Below, in pieces: positions 20,522 to 32,518 of a stretch of DNA of 62,028 nucleotides. A program made the position numbers and the translations under genes. The notes under the pieces are model-generated. The model searched no databases and had not been told where the DNA came from. It saw nothing but the letters and a program-made list of their open reading frames with translations. Source of the DNA: Zygnema cylindricum (lineage: Eukaryota > Streptophyta > Zygnematophyceae > Zygnematales > Zygnemataceae); contig JBBHKE010000957.1 in the NCBI GenBank assembly GCA_037447655.1, forward strand, positions 1 to 62,028. The letters are read 5' to 3'. The stretch's first letter is position 1. Each line of letters starts with the position of its first letter.

Positions 20522-21803
20522 GTACGGACTCTGGGTCACTCACGGTTTCGGCGGACGCCTCTCAAAACGTAGTAGGGCCTAGTGGACGTACACATTTTCG
20601 TACGGTTTTTTTCGGGCGTGTCCATCTTAGCAGAAACAATCCCAAATAACTTTTTGATATTTCTCGTATTCTAATGAGTTTGCGTACTTAATAATGATGT
20701 CACATTTTCCGTCCCTTCATTTAGTACGTGGTATTATGTATTATGATGTCGACGCAAAAATCAAGAAGATTTTGTTTGTCAAAAATTCGACGGGTCTATC
20801 AAAAGTACAAAACATGGTTCAAACACAAAATAATTCACTATTGCACTGTTGATCGCCGTACAGGATCGGACGTACAATGCGCGATTGTTATCTTTCCCAT
20901 CCCTGACTGCCCCTTAAGGGTAACATTCCATTAGGCGCTCCCAGTAAATGTAGGGACAATTCTACTAACAGCGTTTACTGGAAGTTCGCTCCATTGTGTC
21001 GAGCCAGTAACAAACCTTACTCAATTATGAATGGTGCCAAATAAGATTACATCACAGATTCAGAAAATCTTTAAAAAATATACAAACGGAAAGTCAAAAT
21101 AAAATATTTGTACGACCGGAGGTAGTTAATGATTTGTGCGTAAAGTTTGCGGCCAAATTTTGATTTTGAAAATGGAAATCAAACTTTTGAAACGGAATGG
21201 CAAAAAGACGCGGCAAACTTTGAAGGTCGCGGCAAACTTTCAATCTCGGTGGATGTCAGACGGAGCGTGCGAGGATATTTTAGAACTCATCTGCATCCAG
21301 CATGGCAGGCGGCACATGGCCTACACGACGTGCACGCTTGTGATCGCTTGTTCAAAGTATATATGTATTTTCTTTTTGCAATCATCTTGTGAGCCCCAAC
21401 TCTCCTCGCGAGGAGAGTTGAGGCCCACTACACGATGTGCTCGATTGCTTCGCGGAACTCAAAAAATGAAACATCCAACGATCAAGAATTAAACCTACAT
21501 CATTAGAGCTTCCCGACAGCTTTCCAGTAACGATGTTTCGTCTGACAAAAAAATAAAAATGGTATGGCTATGTACGGTACTGTACGAAAACGTACGGGAT
21601 CCAGTAACGAACCCCACTTTTCGTCTAATGGAACGTTACCGTAACTCCCGCTTTCCCTCCCCTCTTTCCTCCACGGACTCCCTTAGATTCTGTTCCTGGC
21701 CCACATACGGACCAAATACTGATACGCTTTTGCGGATGACTTTCGGCTGGTCTTGTCTAACACAAACTTTTGTGAAAAAAAGCCAAATGTCGATCAGTTT
21801 GAC
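20522..21803. other. Unassigned spacer, GTAC-rich
   Basis: No gene recognised. It shows a short inverted repeat 'CCAGTAAA...TTTACTGG' (20950-20991 area), the words 'CCAGTAAC' repeated at about 21004, 21526 and 21601, and a perfect palindrome at 21397-21420. Parts resemble other intergenic repeats in the window but boundaries are unclear. Confidence 0.4.
21397..21420. repeat. 24-bp perfect palindrome centred on CTCGCGAG
   Basis: Two 12-base arms with no loop, centre at 21408/21409. The same CTCGCGAG core sits at the centre of palindromes at 34262-34285 and 36244-36269. Confidence 0.85.
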
Positions 21804-22109
21804 TGATAGTTCCAAAGTAGGTGAAAGTAGGCCCATACAATATGCCTATTGTATGCAAAACATAGAATATGACCTTAAGACCCATATTGTATTCGAATCT
21901 ATTCGGACCAATGAAAAATTTCGGATCAAAAATTGGACCAACTAAAACATTCGGACCAAAAAATTTCATTTACACCGTCAGATTCGGAGAATCGGACGAT
22001 CGCTGATCAAAGTAGCGAACTAAGACGATCACATGAAAAGCCCATAACACAACTTACGATGAAGGCGCCGACCAAAGGCCAACCATAAAAACGCCTACTT
22101 TTGAACTAT
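21804..22109. mobile_element. 306-bp hAT-like MITE, copy 1
   Basis: Terminal sequences TGATAGTTCC.. and ..TTTTGAACTAT are inverted copies of each other. Flanking direct repeats AGTTTGAC (21796-21803) and GGTTTGAC (22110-22117) agree at 7 of 8 positions, as in hAT elements. It lies in the opposite orientation to the copies at 22771 and 37241 and has the same length (306 bp) as the latter. No coding capacity. Confidence 0.7.
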
Positions 22110-22117
22110 GGTTTGAC

Positions 22118-22762
22118 ACATAGAGAAAACGTACGATAGTACTGTACGGTAAAGTACTGTACATACGTACTTAGTACAAAATACGCGTGAATTGTTATCA
22201 CTTATCAGCGTTAAAATCTGTACGCTTTTGCACGATTAAGATTCAGTAATGATTTTGAATTCGGGTTAGTTTGGAATATTCTGGAAAATTGTACGGAAAG
22301 TCTTCACGAAAGTCGACGTTACGTCACTAAATCGACATGCGCACACAGCCTAAAAGCACAAGGTGGTAAAAATGGACTTGAAACCGGGAAAGTGAAACGA
22401 TCGCAGACGATTATATGCTGATTGGTCGGCAGAAAAGTAGACGACAAGATTTGTGACGTCACATGCCGACGATGAAAAAATGGTCCACTGTTCATCGGTT
22501 GTCCGTTTTCAAACATTGTTTTTAATACTATTTTAAGGCAAAGGGGTAAGGGAATTATGGACCAATACACTTAAATGGAGTTAAGTAGAACTTCAGCAGT
22601 ACGAATTTGAAATTAATGAACAATTAACTATTATTTGAATTTCCCTAGAAATAAGGCTCGAGTATGTGCGAGTATAAGAGCTCAAACGTTTAATTGTGAT
22701 GCTCAAAAACAATTGTAAATGATGTAATGTAGTAAACGTGTACTTGATGCGTTCTGTACGAT
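22118..22762. other. Unassigned spacer
   Basis: No gene, long repeat or RNA recognised; scattered GTACG words. Confidence 0.5.
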
Positions 22763-22770
22763 ATTTAAAA

Positions 22771-23473
22771 TCATAGTTCAAAAGTAGGGTTTTTTATGGT
22801 AGGCTTTTGGTAGGCGCACAAAACTTGGCACAAAACTAGCGTAGAGTAGGCATACTGTATGTGGGTGCGTTTTGCACACTTTTGTACGGACGTACGAATC
22901 TGACGTATGATCATAGTACAGCGCACGTCGCCGGACGAAATTTTTTGGCAAACTGACACGGCGTAGGATGACATTCCGCGCGAAAGAAAACCCGCAAACT
23001 GTCAAAGTGTTTTTGCAACCACCAACGGGTAGGTTTTGGTAATATTTTTGGCAGTGGAATATTATTTTTTTATCCTCCCATACTGCCTGGTTGGTCAATT
23101 TGAGGCTTTATTTAGTGTGGCCTTCAAAATTGCACACGCTAATATGACAGATTGTTCTATCGTAAGTTGTGTTATGGGCTTTTCATGTGATCTTCTTAGA
23201 TGGCTACTTTGATCATCGGCCTTCCGATCGTCCGAATCTGACGGTTCAGATAAAAAATACCTTAAAACTCACATAAATAAAAAAAAGATTGTCCGAATGT
23301 TTTTCAAAATTTAGACATGACGTTTAATTCTCTATTGATCGATGTGCAACTCAACCCTGTTTCTATTTTTTTCCATTTTGCAACGCATATAATATGGGTC
23401 TTAAGGTCATATTGTATGTTTTACATACAATAGGCATATTGTATGGGCCTACTTTCACCTACTTTTGAACTAT
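22771..23473. mobile_element. hAT-like MITE, copy 2, with about 400 bp of extra internal sequence
   Basis: Starts TCATAGTTCAAAAGTAGG and ends CCTACTTTTGAACTAT, with an approximate 8-bp duplication (ATTTAAAA / GTTTTAAA). The outer parts align with copies at 21804 and 37241. The stretch from about 22815 to 23150 is absent from those copies, so this is either an insertion or a longer parent form. Confidence 0.65.
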
Positions 23474-23590
23474 GTTTTAAATATAGTATGCACACAATAC
23501 AACTTTACGAGATGTAATAATCTGTACGGCTTTACTAAGAGAGCAAGATAGTGAGACATATGTCTGCATAGGATGAAAAACCCTTAAAAA

Positions 23591-23604
23591 CCCTAAACCC
23601 TAAA
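23591..23604. repeat. Two plant-type telomere units (CCCTAAA x2)
   Basis: CCCTAAACCCTAAA within an A-rich stretch; too short to be more than a chance or relic interstitial telomere motif. Confidence 0.5.
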
Positions 23605-23895
23605 AAAAAGTGAAGTGAAAACAAAGCCAAATATCCAGAGGCAGACACAACCAGACTAACAACAGGAATACCAGCCATTATATTGTCAATAATAGGAAAA
23701 ACAGTGCGAACGAAGTTAGATATTTAGGGTTTCCAATTAACTTCCCACATGTAACCTCTGGTTAAAACCAGAATCACATTCCTACGTCGGAACTGTCAAT
23801 GCATCTCCCCTCTCAAATATTTTTAGTTACATTTTTTTTCTTTTTTTTTGCTTGGAGCTCAAATCAATAATCATTCTGTTTTAAATAAAAAAAGT

Positions 23896-24040
23896 GGGGG
23901 CGACTTTATTAAAAAGCGCGATGGTAAACCATCTGAGTCCATGGGAACAAAATGAAGTAGCGTTTCTAAAACTGAAAGAACCATATGATAAGGGAATAAA
24001 CAAAAAAGAAAATCAAGGCAAAACCGACGAAAATACGAAA
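23896..24040 (-). repeat. Dispersed repeat, probable 3' end of a non-LTR element, copy 1
   Basis: About 145 bp aligning with 46391-46535 at roughly 85% identity by eye, including 'gactttattaaaaagcgcgatgg' (split: GACTTTATTAAAAAG, CGCGATGGTAAACC). Read on the minus strand it ends in TTTTTAATAAAGTC, a polyadenylation-like 3' terminus of the kind seen in plant LINEs. No coding part is attached, consistent with 5'-truncated insertion. Confidence 0.45.
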
Positions 24041-24325
24041 GGATGGCAACGAAATCGAAAATAACCAAAAGAGCAAAACCCAGACAGTTATAATTTGTTA
24101 TGAAATTTCCACATAATCCGAAAATTGATCAATTGTGAGTTTTACGAATATGGAGAGTAAATCTTTTTTTACTCTCGAGTGGCAGCCAAAAAAAATCTAG
24201 CCAAACAGACCATCTAAAATTCCGATTTTCTGGATAACTACTCTAAATACCCAACAAGTCACATACCACAACTTTTTCCTCCCTCTTTTCATCAAACTTT
24301 TCTTCTTCTCTCTCTCTTCTCACTT

Positions 24326-24352
24326 CCCCCCCCCCCCCCTCTCTCTCTCTCT
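24326..24352. repeat. C14 homopolymer followed by (CT)n
   Basis: Fourteen C residues (24326-24339) and a CT run to about 24352, set in a pyrimidine-rich stretch from 24290 to 24410. Confidence 0.9.
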
Positions 24353-24991
24353 GTTTCCTCTCTAGCTCATTCTCGCTCTCTCTTTTTCTCTCTCCCTCCC
24401 ACTCACCATGTCTTCTCTGAGAGATCCCATATTCAAAATAAAGTCATTTCAAATTTTAAGGGAGTATGAACAAAAATAATAAAAATAACACTCCATCAGC
24501 ACAGGAACATATGCACATGTACCGCAATGAATTAATAACAACAAAAAGGAATTATTATTATTATTATTGACGTTGTCATAATAACAATTACAATTGATGG
24601 ACTCTCAAACTTACAATTCACACTTTTTTTTATTCACAATAAACCGGTTAAAAACTATAACCCAAAATCTCTCTATCAACTTTTCTCTATACACCAATCC
24701 ACACTAAATATCAAATGTTTCTGTACACTACACTCTCCTTAAACCCTAGAAAACTCTAAAACTTGCGAAGTACCCATTGGGACAAAATTCGAAAAACCTC
24801 AAACACCTCAAGACACTCGTCTTCTTGTCCCGAGTGACATGCAAAAACAAAATAAAAAAATTGAAGCATATATTCACCGAAAAAAAAACTACATCGCTAA
24901 ATTGACATCATTTAGAAATTCACAGTGAATTTCTACTTTTTAGCCGTACAACACACCACACTTTAGGCTCATGTTAAACTATTTAATACTT

Positions 24992-27900
24992 TCAAGACGA
25001 GGCCTTCGTATCTTCACTAAACCTTCGCCATTTTCCCTCGAACCCATTCATTTTTTTCGGATTTCGAGGCAAAGAAATCATCGCCGAAGAGGTTAATGAT
25101 GACGATGAGCCACTTTTATCTTTTCTCATACTTTGTCTACTAAGTTGATTACGGTTCGATTTGGACGATTGTTGTCGGCTTACAAATTTCCGTTTCTCAA
25201 AAACATCCTTCCGTTGTCGACTATTTTTTCTATCTTCCAATCCAGCCCGGATGTACAACTCTTTCGCTAACTCCCAGTGGCCGAGTTCTTCCTCTACTTC
25301 TGCAGCTTGCTGAAACCCAAAAACCACAAAACCCCAAATCCCACTGAGTATTTTTGCAGAAACGTGCGAATACGATTGAGTGTCCACATCATTTTTGGTC
25401 GATTTTGAAAGTGGCAAATCGCAATGCTTTCACACTTGAGCCTTCGGTTCATATAATGCAATAAAAAAAAAAAAACAAGCGACTTAGGGAGAAAAGCTTT
25501 AGGGCCTGGCTACAACAGAGTTCAAATTGAGTATAAAATTTTTGGCTACAGTAATTAGACCTGCAAAACCATTCTGTAGTCCTCATACTAATAATGGACA
25601 ACTCCTCACGAGTTCAACAACAGTGTACATTAAATTTTTATGATTGTAAAAGAGCAAATCCAAGACTACATTCTTAAAGCATAATATACTAATGGCAGGA
25701 CAGTATATTGACCAGGTCCACTGATTTGTATTCTATTTACGTGTGGTATACCGTAATACAATCAGACACATCACCTCTACATTTAGAACGTGACAAAAAT
25801 TTACAAGGAATAGGTATGTTCTCCACAGATAGTAGCCCACCTTGCGTTCACATGACCTACATTTATCTGCTTCATTATTTTCTGTACTTTGGAATTTGGG
25901 GTGTCATATTTATTGAACACCTCATAGAACAATCATGCAAAGATCCTTTCAGTACGCATTATTCTTTCAATAAGTCTCGTGTAAAAAGTGTAAGAAGTGT
26001 AAAAAGTACAAAAAGTTCAAGTGTAAGTGTAAAACTGTAAAAAGAGTATATGTTCCTACCTGTTCAACATATGAAAAGGGTAAGAAAAAAACTGAGAAAA
26101 ATGTGGACTTTTCCTACCTGCAAAACCGCAGGGTTGGTTGAATCGGCCGCCAAGGCGAGTCCCAAAACATCCCTCGAAGCTCGCAGATTACCACTTTGTC
26201 GTTCGAAAATAGCAAAAGCCTGATCCCAAAAAAAAAAACTCGCCGAAAATTAAATCTCCCTCATTCGCTAACAAAGAATCATGAGTACTAGAAAAAAAGC
26301 CATGACAGACCACATGTATGTAGTTAATTCACAAACCATAATAAGCCTTTTCTGCCTTTTCAAGGAAAAGAAAACATACAAAACCTCTGTGACAAAAATT
26401 CCCCTTTACAGATATATTGCCGTTTGGTCTATGAATCATGACTCCACATTTTAAGCTAATTCCCTCCCCGCCCCTTCCCTCCCTCCCTCTCTCCCAACCG
26501 TGAAAAGAAGTATAAGAGAATTAAAGGGCGAGGGAGATAGGGAGAGACCATCCAACTCTCCCCTTCTTCCCATCCCTTCCAATCCTCCCTCCCACCTAAT
26601 CCTCCCTCCCGCCCTCCCTCCTAATCCTCCCTCCTGCCCTCCGTCCCAACAACTATACCTGAAGACATGCCACGTCAGCGGGTCGGGCTTGTAAACCACT
26701 CTCAAACAGTCTTCGAGCCTCCTCCAGATTTCCTGCCCTTTGTTCCATTAAAGCCCAAGCCTGTACGCGCCAACAGAAACAAAATCCTTATTCTGTAAGA
26801 CGGTTGAAATTATAAAAATCTGATCAAGCTAACCTAATGAAATTGGTACTGAGAATTTCGAGCATCTGCTGGTCACTTAATATCTGCCCAGCACCTAATT
26901 TTTTTTTCAAAAGCAAAAAAAGGACTACTTCAACAAAAACAACCACACCACAACTACATGACTAAAAAATACAGGGCAAAAACCAGTGACAGCAGGCGAG
27001 AATGACAAATTTGGTGAACCAGCCAATGCCATGCATGAACAATACAGTACTTTTATAACCTTTTAGACCATACGTAAATCTTGAATTATCAAGACAATCA
27101 AACGACCAACAATAACAGGGGGAGGGAGAAAAAAAGGCATAATAGATGTGGAAAACATACCTGCCAGGCAAATACAGCCTCCGGAGCCACATTCACACAT
27201 TGCTGATAAAGTTCGCGAGCTTTTTGCCGACTTCCTTCAGTATCCAGACGCGCTTCATTGTGGGCCCAAGCCTGCAGAAAAGGAAACATGAACCAATTAA
27301 AACGTTACCTCAAAATCCTTGGGGCTTCAAAGCATTTTTGGAGCAATAGTGCAGAAACCTGTTAATACAATTTTCTTTTGTGCTTCTGACTTAAGCAATA
27401 TCCATACAAACAGAGAGACTACTGTCAATCACCATGGCTCGAGTGACATAATGCATAAAATATATTGGACGAGCCGGGTTTCTTGAGATACCCTGAAGTA
27501 ACCTGCAGTATTGCAGTAGACCATACATTTTTGGATGAAAAGACAGTTCTGAAAAACATAAAAAAGGCTCAAATCACACAGTCGACATAAGTCTATTTAC
27601 TTCTCCTCATGCTTGGGAGTAAAATACTCCATCCACTTGGCTACTCCATTTTCAAATTATTTGGGTTACCATACAGAAACCTACAACTGAAAACATTGTA
27701 CAAAGTCATTTGGACAGACTCCTCCAATTTCCACATACACTATGTACTTCCTCTTCCAACATGTGAAAAGTCATAACTTGCTCACCTGCAATGTATGAAT
27801 GTTTGACGGTGAAATTAATAAAGATTTTGCAAACAACTCTCTCATGCGAATCACATTTCCAAGTTCCGCTTCCATAACGCCCCACGCCTGTAAAAAAGAC

Positions 27901-30900
27901 AAACTCGCACTAGTTTATATTAAAACCGCATTCCAGTTGTCACATTCCAGAACTATGAAAATGCCTCGACAAACAAAAACCCAGGGCAACAACAAAAAAA
28001 ACTAGGGCTCGGCTTCATTCGAGCATTTACAGGTCGTTGAATGACCCATTTTCAGTGATTGGACAGTTTCTCAACAAATATAGAACTGTACAGCCACAAA
28101 CTGCCCACTTCTTGAAACTGCCATAGTCAAAGACCAAAGAAAGCCAATGGTACCTAAAGCTGAAAGCCTGATAACCAACATATGTCTGCAGCATTTGTTC
28201 ACAACATTTCTTCATGACAATGATCCACGGCATGTTTTACTACACTTGTTCATAACATGTTCCTACAACATTTTTGATCCACGACATTTTTTCATGACGA
28301 CGTTTTATCGCAACAATATTTCACCACACTTGCACAAACTCGATTTTTTCAGAACATCATTTTTGCAAAACTCAGTTGTCATATTTTGAAACATTTGACC
28401 ATAACATGTTTCCACAAAATTTTCTCTTCACAACATGTGTTACGAGAACATCCCCACGACATGAATCCAAGGAACTTTAGCAAGAATAATAGTTTTCACA
28501 GCACTTCCACAAGCATAATATTTTCACAGACAAAGCTAATTTCACAAGGTTGTTTCAACATAACTCACCTGCCAACACACGGCATCGGAAGGAGCTGCCG
28601 CGGTGGCGAGACGAAAGTAACGCCTCGCAAGCCCCCAATTATGGGCCGCCTTTTCCACGAGGGCCCGAGTTTGTAAAACCACTGGATTCTTGGGCTGTAG
28701 GAACTCGGCCCTCTGTAGTAACTCTCTCGCTCTTCCCCAACTTCCAGATCTCTTTTCTAACATGGCCCAGGAGTGTAAACAAACCACCTCCGCCTCTTCC
28801 AGCCCTTCAAGTGGTTCATCATTGTCCACCTGCGACAAGAGTAACAAAACCACAAAACAATGATTATTACCCTCCCAAAGAAAATATACATGAGTACAAA
28901 GCTCGTCTGCAATTAGCCTGCAGCTTTTTCTGGCCAAAAAACAAATATTACTCTTTACAACACTATTTCAGGCATTAGACTACAAGATGCTGTGTGAGCC
29001 AACACCAAATTAGAATTGTAAATACTAATTTTTCTTTGATACTTACATTCCTCTCATACTAATACCATGAACAGTGTACCTCTAGGAAAACCTAAATTAA
29101 TTGCGTGTCAAAATACCTCACATAGTTATTCAAATTGACTTAAATCTATACAATTGAGACAACTTATATATCTGCAGACTTACAAAACTTGCATATTATC
29201 ACAAAAAGACTCACTTTGGTGGGTGTTTTTAGAGCTTTTTTAAGGAGTTGGCGTGCCACATCCACTTGCCCATCCTGACTCTCCAAAGTGGCCCAGGATT
29301 GCAAAGCTCTCATATACTGAACTCCATAATCTCGCCAATAGTCGAAGACTTGAATACTCTGTTCATATCTAATTCTAGCTGCCCCAACATTTCCTGCGTT
29401 CCCCATAGAATAGAACCTGGAGTCAGACAAAAATCCTGGACAATTAAGGATTACTGCAAAAACCTCATCGTTATTTTTAAGCAGGGATTTGCCACTACGA
29501 ATCGACTGAAAAAGGACATTCTTTATGCATATGGCTGCAGCAACCACAATCACCTCTAACCTCTTTAATGAGAGATAAGTACAGCAGCGAAAAAAAAAGA
29601 GGCAGGAAAATGTGTTAATTTCATGACAAGATTAGATGAATTACTAACTCCTTACCAGTTTGACGCTCTAGCTGGGCATAGTAAACCCAAACATTTGCAT
29701 CCAGGGGATGATCCTTTACCAGCTGTAAAAATCCAATTCAGCCACCAGTATCAGCAAGAATTCTAGACAATTAAATTGACAGATGAGCTTTTATGGACAG
29801 TAAAAGGAGTCATCTCACGCACATGGGCAGATTTAGGTTTTACATCTAAAGCTTTTCAAAAGTCGAATACATCCAAGTCGTCTCATTCAACCAGATACCA
29901 AATTATGTCAAAAATCTCAAAAAAGAAAAAAATAAAAGTAATATAAAAGCGATCAAAACAAAAAACGAAATATTTGACTAAAAGCTAACTGAAACAAGAA
30001 GTTCCAATCACTAGGACAGTTAAAATTTAGCAATGTAATGCACAAACAGTCGAATAATTAGAAAAATAAGACAAGATTTGCAGCTATGACATTTTCAAAC
30101 GGCAATTCAGGCAAAATAGGAATATTAAGAATAACTAGTGTTGAATGGCGATCCAGATTGCAGAAAATATATCCCAATATCAGTATATTGCAACATCGAA
30201 GATCTAAAAGAATCAACATCAACCGGATTTGCAAATAAATGTCAACAGTGCGCTAACAGACGGATAGGTGTCAGAGCTCAATATCCAAACACAAAAGAAA
30301 CAGAAAGTATATCTTGCCAAATCTTAAAGAAACACCAAAAAAATTATGCTCGATATTTGAAACTACTTAAGATGGAAGGGATGGACGGAGGCAAGGGAGG
30401 CAAGGGAGGGAAGGGAGGGTGACAAGAGGGATGAAAAGCCAAAAAAAAATACCTGCTGCAGCAGAGCTCGGGCTTCACTTAAACTGGCACCTTTCTTCCG
30501 CACAAGCCGTCGAGCTTTCTTCAATTCCTCCTCCACCTCCAGCCCACTTTCCTTCCATCGACACGTTCTAAGATCTGGTGGGGCACTTTGAGCTTCACGA
30601 ACAATCTCCAATTCCTGCGCTAATGTTGACTGGTCAATTTTGGCAAGACGAGGACTGCGTTTCAAAGCCAATCGGGCAACACTCGTCATAGATTCTTTTT
30701 TCTCCGAAATTTTTTCACCCAAGTCTTCCTTTTCCAGATCCTTTCTCTCCAAAACGGATACCTCAACAGCATGCCCAGAAACAGGAGGCAAAGGCTCTTG
30801 CGTTTCTGGTGTTGAATGGGTAACAATTTGACTAGGTACCAACTCTAGTTGTGAGTCTTTCATATACATCTCCTCAGTTGTCGTTGAGAGACCCTTCTCC

Positions 30901-32518
30901 ACAACCAAAGCTTCTGTACCCGCACCTCCTCTATTTACTGGACTGCTAATTGTACCTTCAAAACCTAGGGCTGACGCTCCGCTCACTCCTACCCCCGTCA
31001 CTGTCTCCCTCAACAATTTCTCTTCAAGATCTATGCGAAACTTTTCACTTCTATTTTTTTCTGTAGAGCCCAAATCGTTCTCCACCTCTGTTTGGGAAAT
31101 ACTAGCCAAAGTGTCTCTTCCTCCACTCCCTACACTACCTTCAGTTTTATCCATAACATCTGACACACCGTCTCCTGACCCCTTTCGCCTCCCTATAAAC
31201 TCAATTTTCTCTTCCATTAGCAACTCTTCGATCAAACCTCTTGATTTTCCAATTCCTCCATTACCTTTCCTTACCGAAACTCCCTTCCCAGAAGAGCTGT
31301 GATCCCAAAATAGAGCTTCTAATTCTTCTTCAACCGTTTCATCTCTCACCACCTCCAATGTTCTCCAACCTCCTCGAGAAACTTTTGACCGTCTTCTCGA
31401 AACCTTCCCACCTGTCAAACTGGTCATAATTTCCTCATCGAGAAGCGCGGCGTCTCTGGCAGAGGATCTCTGTCCAGATGCAACAATTTGGGACCTTTGA
31501 GAATTTTCTTGTAATGAGGAACTACGGACCCCACCCTCCAATTCTCGAACTCGACGAAATGAACAACCTTTTCCAGAAAACTCACTGTGCCAATATCCTC
31601 CCTGCACAACATGACAAACTGATTTTAGAGCTAAGATGCAGCGGAACTAAGGGAGAGACAGATGGAGAGACTGAGGGAGAGATGGGGGGAGAGATGGGGA
31701 GAGAGACAGAGGGAGGGAAGGAGGGAGAGAGGGAGGGAGGGAGGGATGGAGGGAGAGGAGGAGAGAGGGAGAGACAGAGGGAGAGGGAGAGACGGAGGGA
31801 GAGGCGGAGAGATAGACGAAAAAAAAGACAGGGATAAACGGAGGGAGAGAAGGACGGAGAGACAAAAGGGAGACTGAGGAAAATAGCAAACCAAAAAGCT
31901 CTGTAGAGACCGTACACAAATTGTTTCCTAGAGATTCAATTGGAGTTTCTCTTCAGGAGTATTGAGACTGTTTTCTACAGACTATAAAAGCATTGATTTC
32001 ACATAGAGTTTCAGTAAATATGGAAAGAACAACCCTTCTAGAAGAAAGGCTAAAAGAACAACAAAACACACAATTGGAAGAATGAAACAACAACAATAAG
32101 GAAAAAAAGTGAGGGAGCAGGAAAAAAAAAGATAACGCTAGTATATGACGGGCGCTCGCAATTGAGCAACACCATCAAATTACCCAAAACGGAAGAAAGA
32201 GAAGAGGAAAGAGAGGCGAGAGAGGAGGCAAAAGATGAGAGGACATAGGGGAGGAGAGAGGAAAGAAGAGTGGACAGAGGGGAGAAGAGGAGAGAGGGGA
32301 GGGAAAAGGCAGGAGAGAAGAGAGGAGAGAGGAGAGGAGAAGGGAGAGGAGAGAAACATTACCTGCCTAGTAGAACGGGTTCCTTCCAAGAGGCGAGAGA
32401 TCGGCAAGGCAACGGTTGTCAATTGGAGATTGGAGATCGGATTGGAGGTCGGACAGCCATGGCTGGCGCAGGAGGAGGGAGGCGTAACAGAGGGCATGTG
32501 ACAGCAGCATCCTGCCAT
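24992..32518 (-). CDS. HAT/TPR-repeat protein, probable chloroplast RNA-processing factor (Mbb1/HCF107-like), ten exons
   Basis: Exons by GT-AG and phase: 32518-32363, 31601-30453, 29722-29656, 29393-29215, 28829-28569, 27887-27786, 27271-27161, 26760-26659, 26219-26118, 25309-24992. They join in frame to 848 residues. Residues 1-52 are rich in S, T and P and poor in acids, like a plastid transit peptide. Residues 53-435 are low-complexity (E/S/K-rich) and unrecognised. From about 436 on, repeats of 34-37 residues follow the pattern A-W-A..E...G-N...A-R-x-L-F......P....L-Q, typical of HAT/TPR proteins. The repeat style is closest to Mbb1/HCF107, which bind plastid mRNA 5' ends (psbB/psbH). 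The basic tail (last 80 residues) ends at TAG/TAA 24992-24994. The start is the first ATG of the open first exon. Function is inferred, and other HAT proteins remain possible. Confidence 0.68.
26456..26650. repeat. Polypyrimidine/polypurine tract in an intron of the HAT gene
   Basis: Runs of CCCTCC and CCTTCC on the plus strand, interrupted by a purine stretch near 26520-26550, within the intron between exons 8 and 9. Apparent long proline- or glycine-rich frames here are composition artefacts. Confidence 0.8.
31640..31880. repeat. Polypurine (GGGAGA)n-like tract in intron 1 of the HAT gene
   Basis: About 240 bp almost purely G and A on the plus strand, built on GGGAGA/GGGAGG words, so the transcribed RNA is C/U-rich. 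It lies 40 bp upstream of the exon 2 acceptor in transcript order. Confidence 0.85.
32195..32352. repeat. Second polypurine tract in intron 1 of the HAT gene
   Basis: GAGAGG/GGAGAGA words on the plus strand ending 10 bases from the exon 1 donor, so intron 1 begins with a long polypyrimidine RNA. Confidence 0.85.

Larger units (their letters stand above)
23482..24991. other. Spacer downstream of the HAT/TPR gene
   Basis: AT-rich DNA with a LINE-tail-like repeat (23896-24040), a C14 tract with a CT run, and an ATT repeat near 24555. The right part is presumably the 3' UTR and terminator region of the minus-strand HAT gene; no exact poly(A) site can be assigned. Confidence 0.5.

Noticed and set aside
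23591-23604. Interstitial telomere
   Set aside because: Only two CCCTAAA units; too short to claim more than a motif.
30453-31601. Identical length (1149 bp) of the largest exon of the HAT gene and of the Cwf19 gene (52175-53323)
   Set aside because: No sequence similarity between the two exons; treated as coincidence.
31582-31919. Long serine/proline/leucine-rich frames opposite the GA tract
   Set aside because: Pure low-complexity translation of a polypurine intron tract; several frames are open at once.
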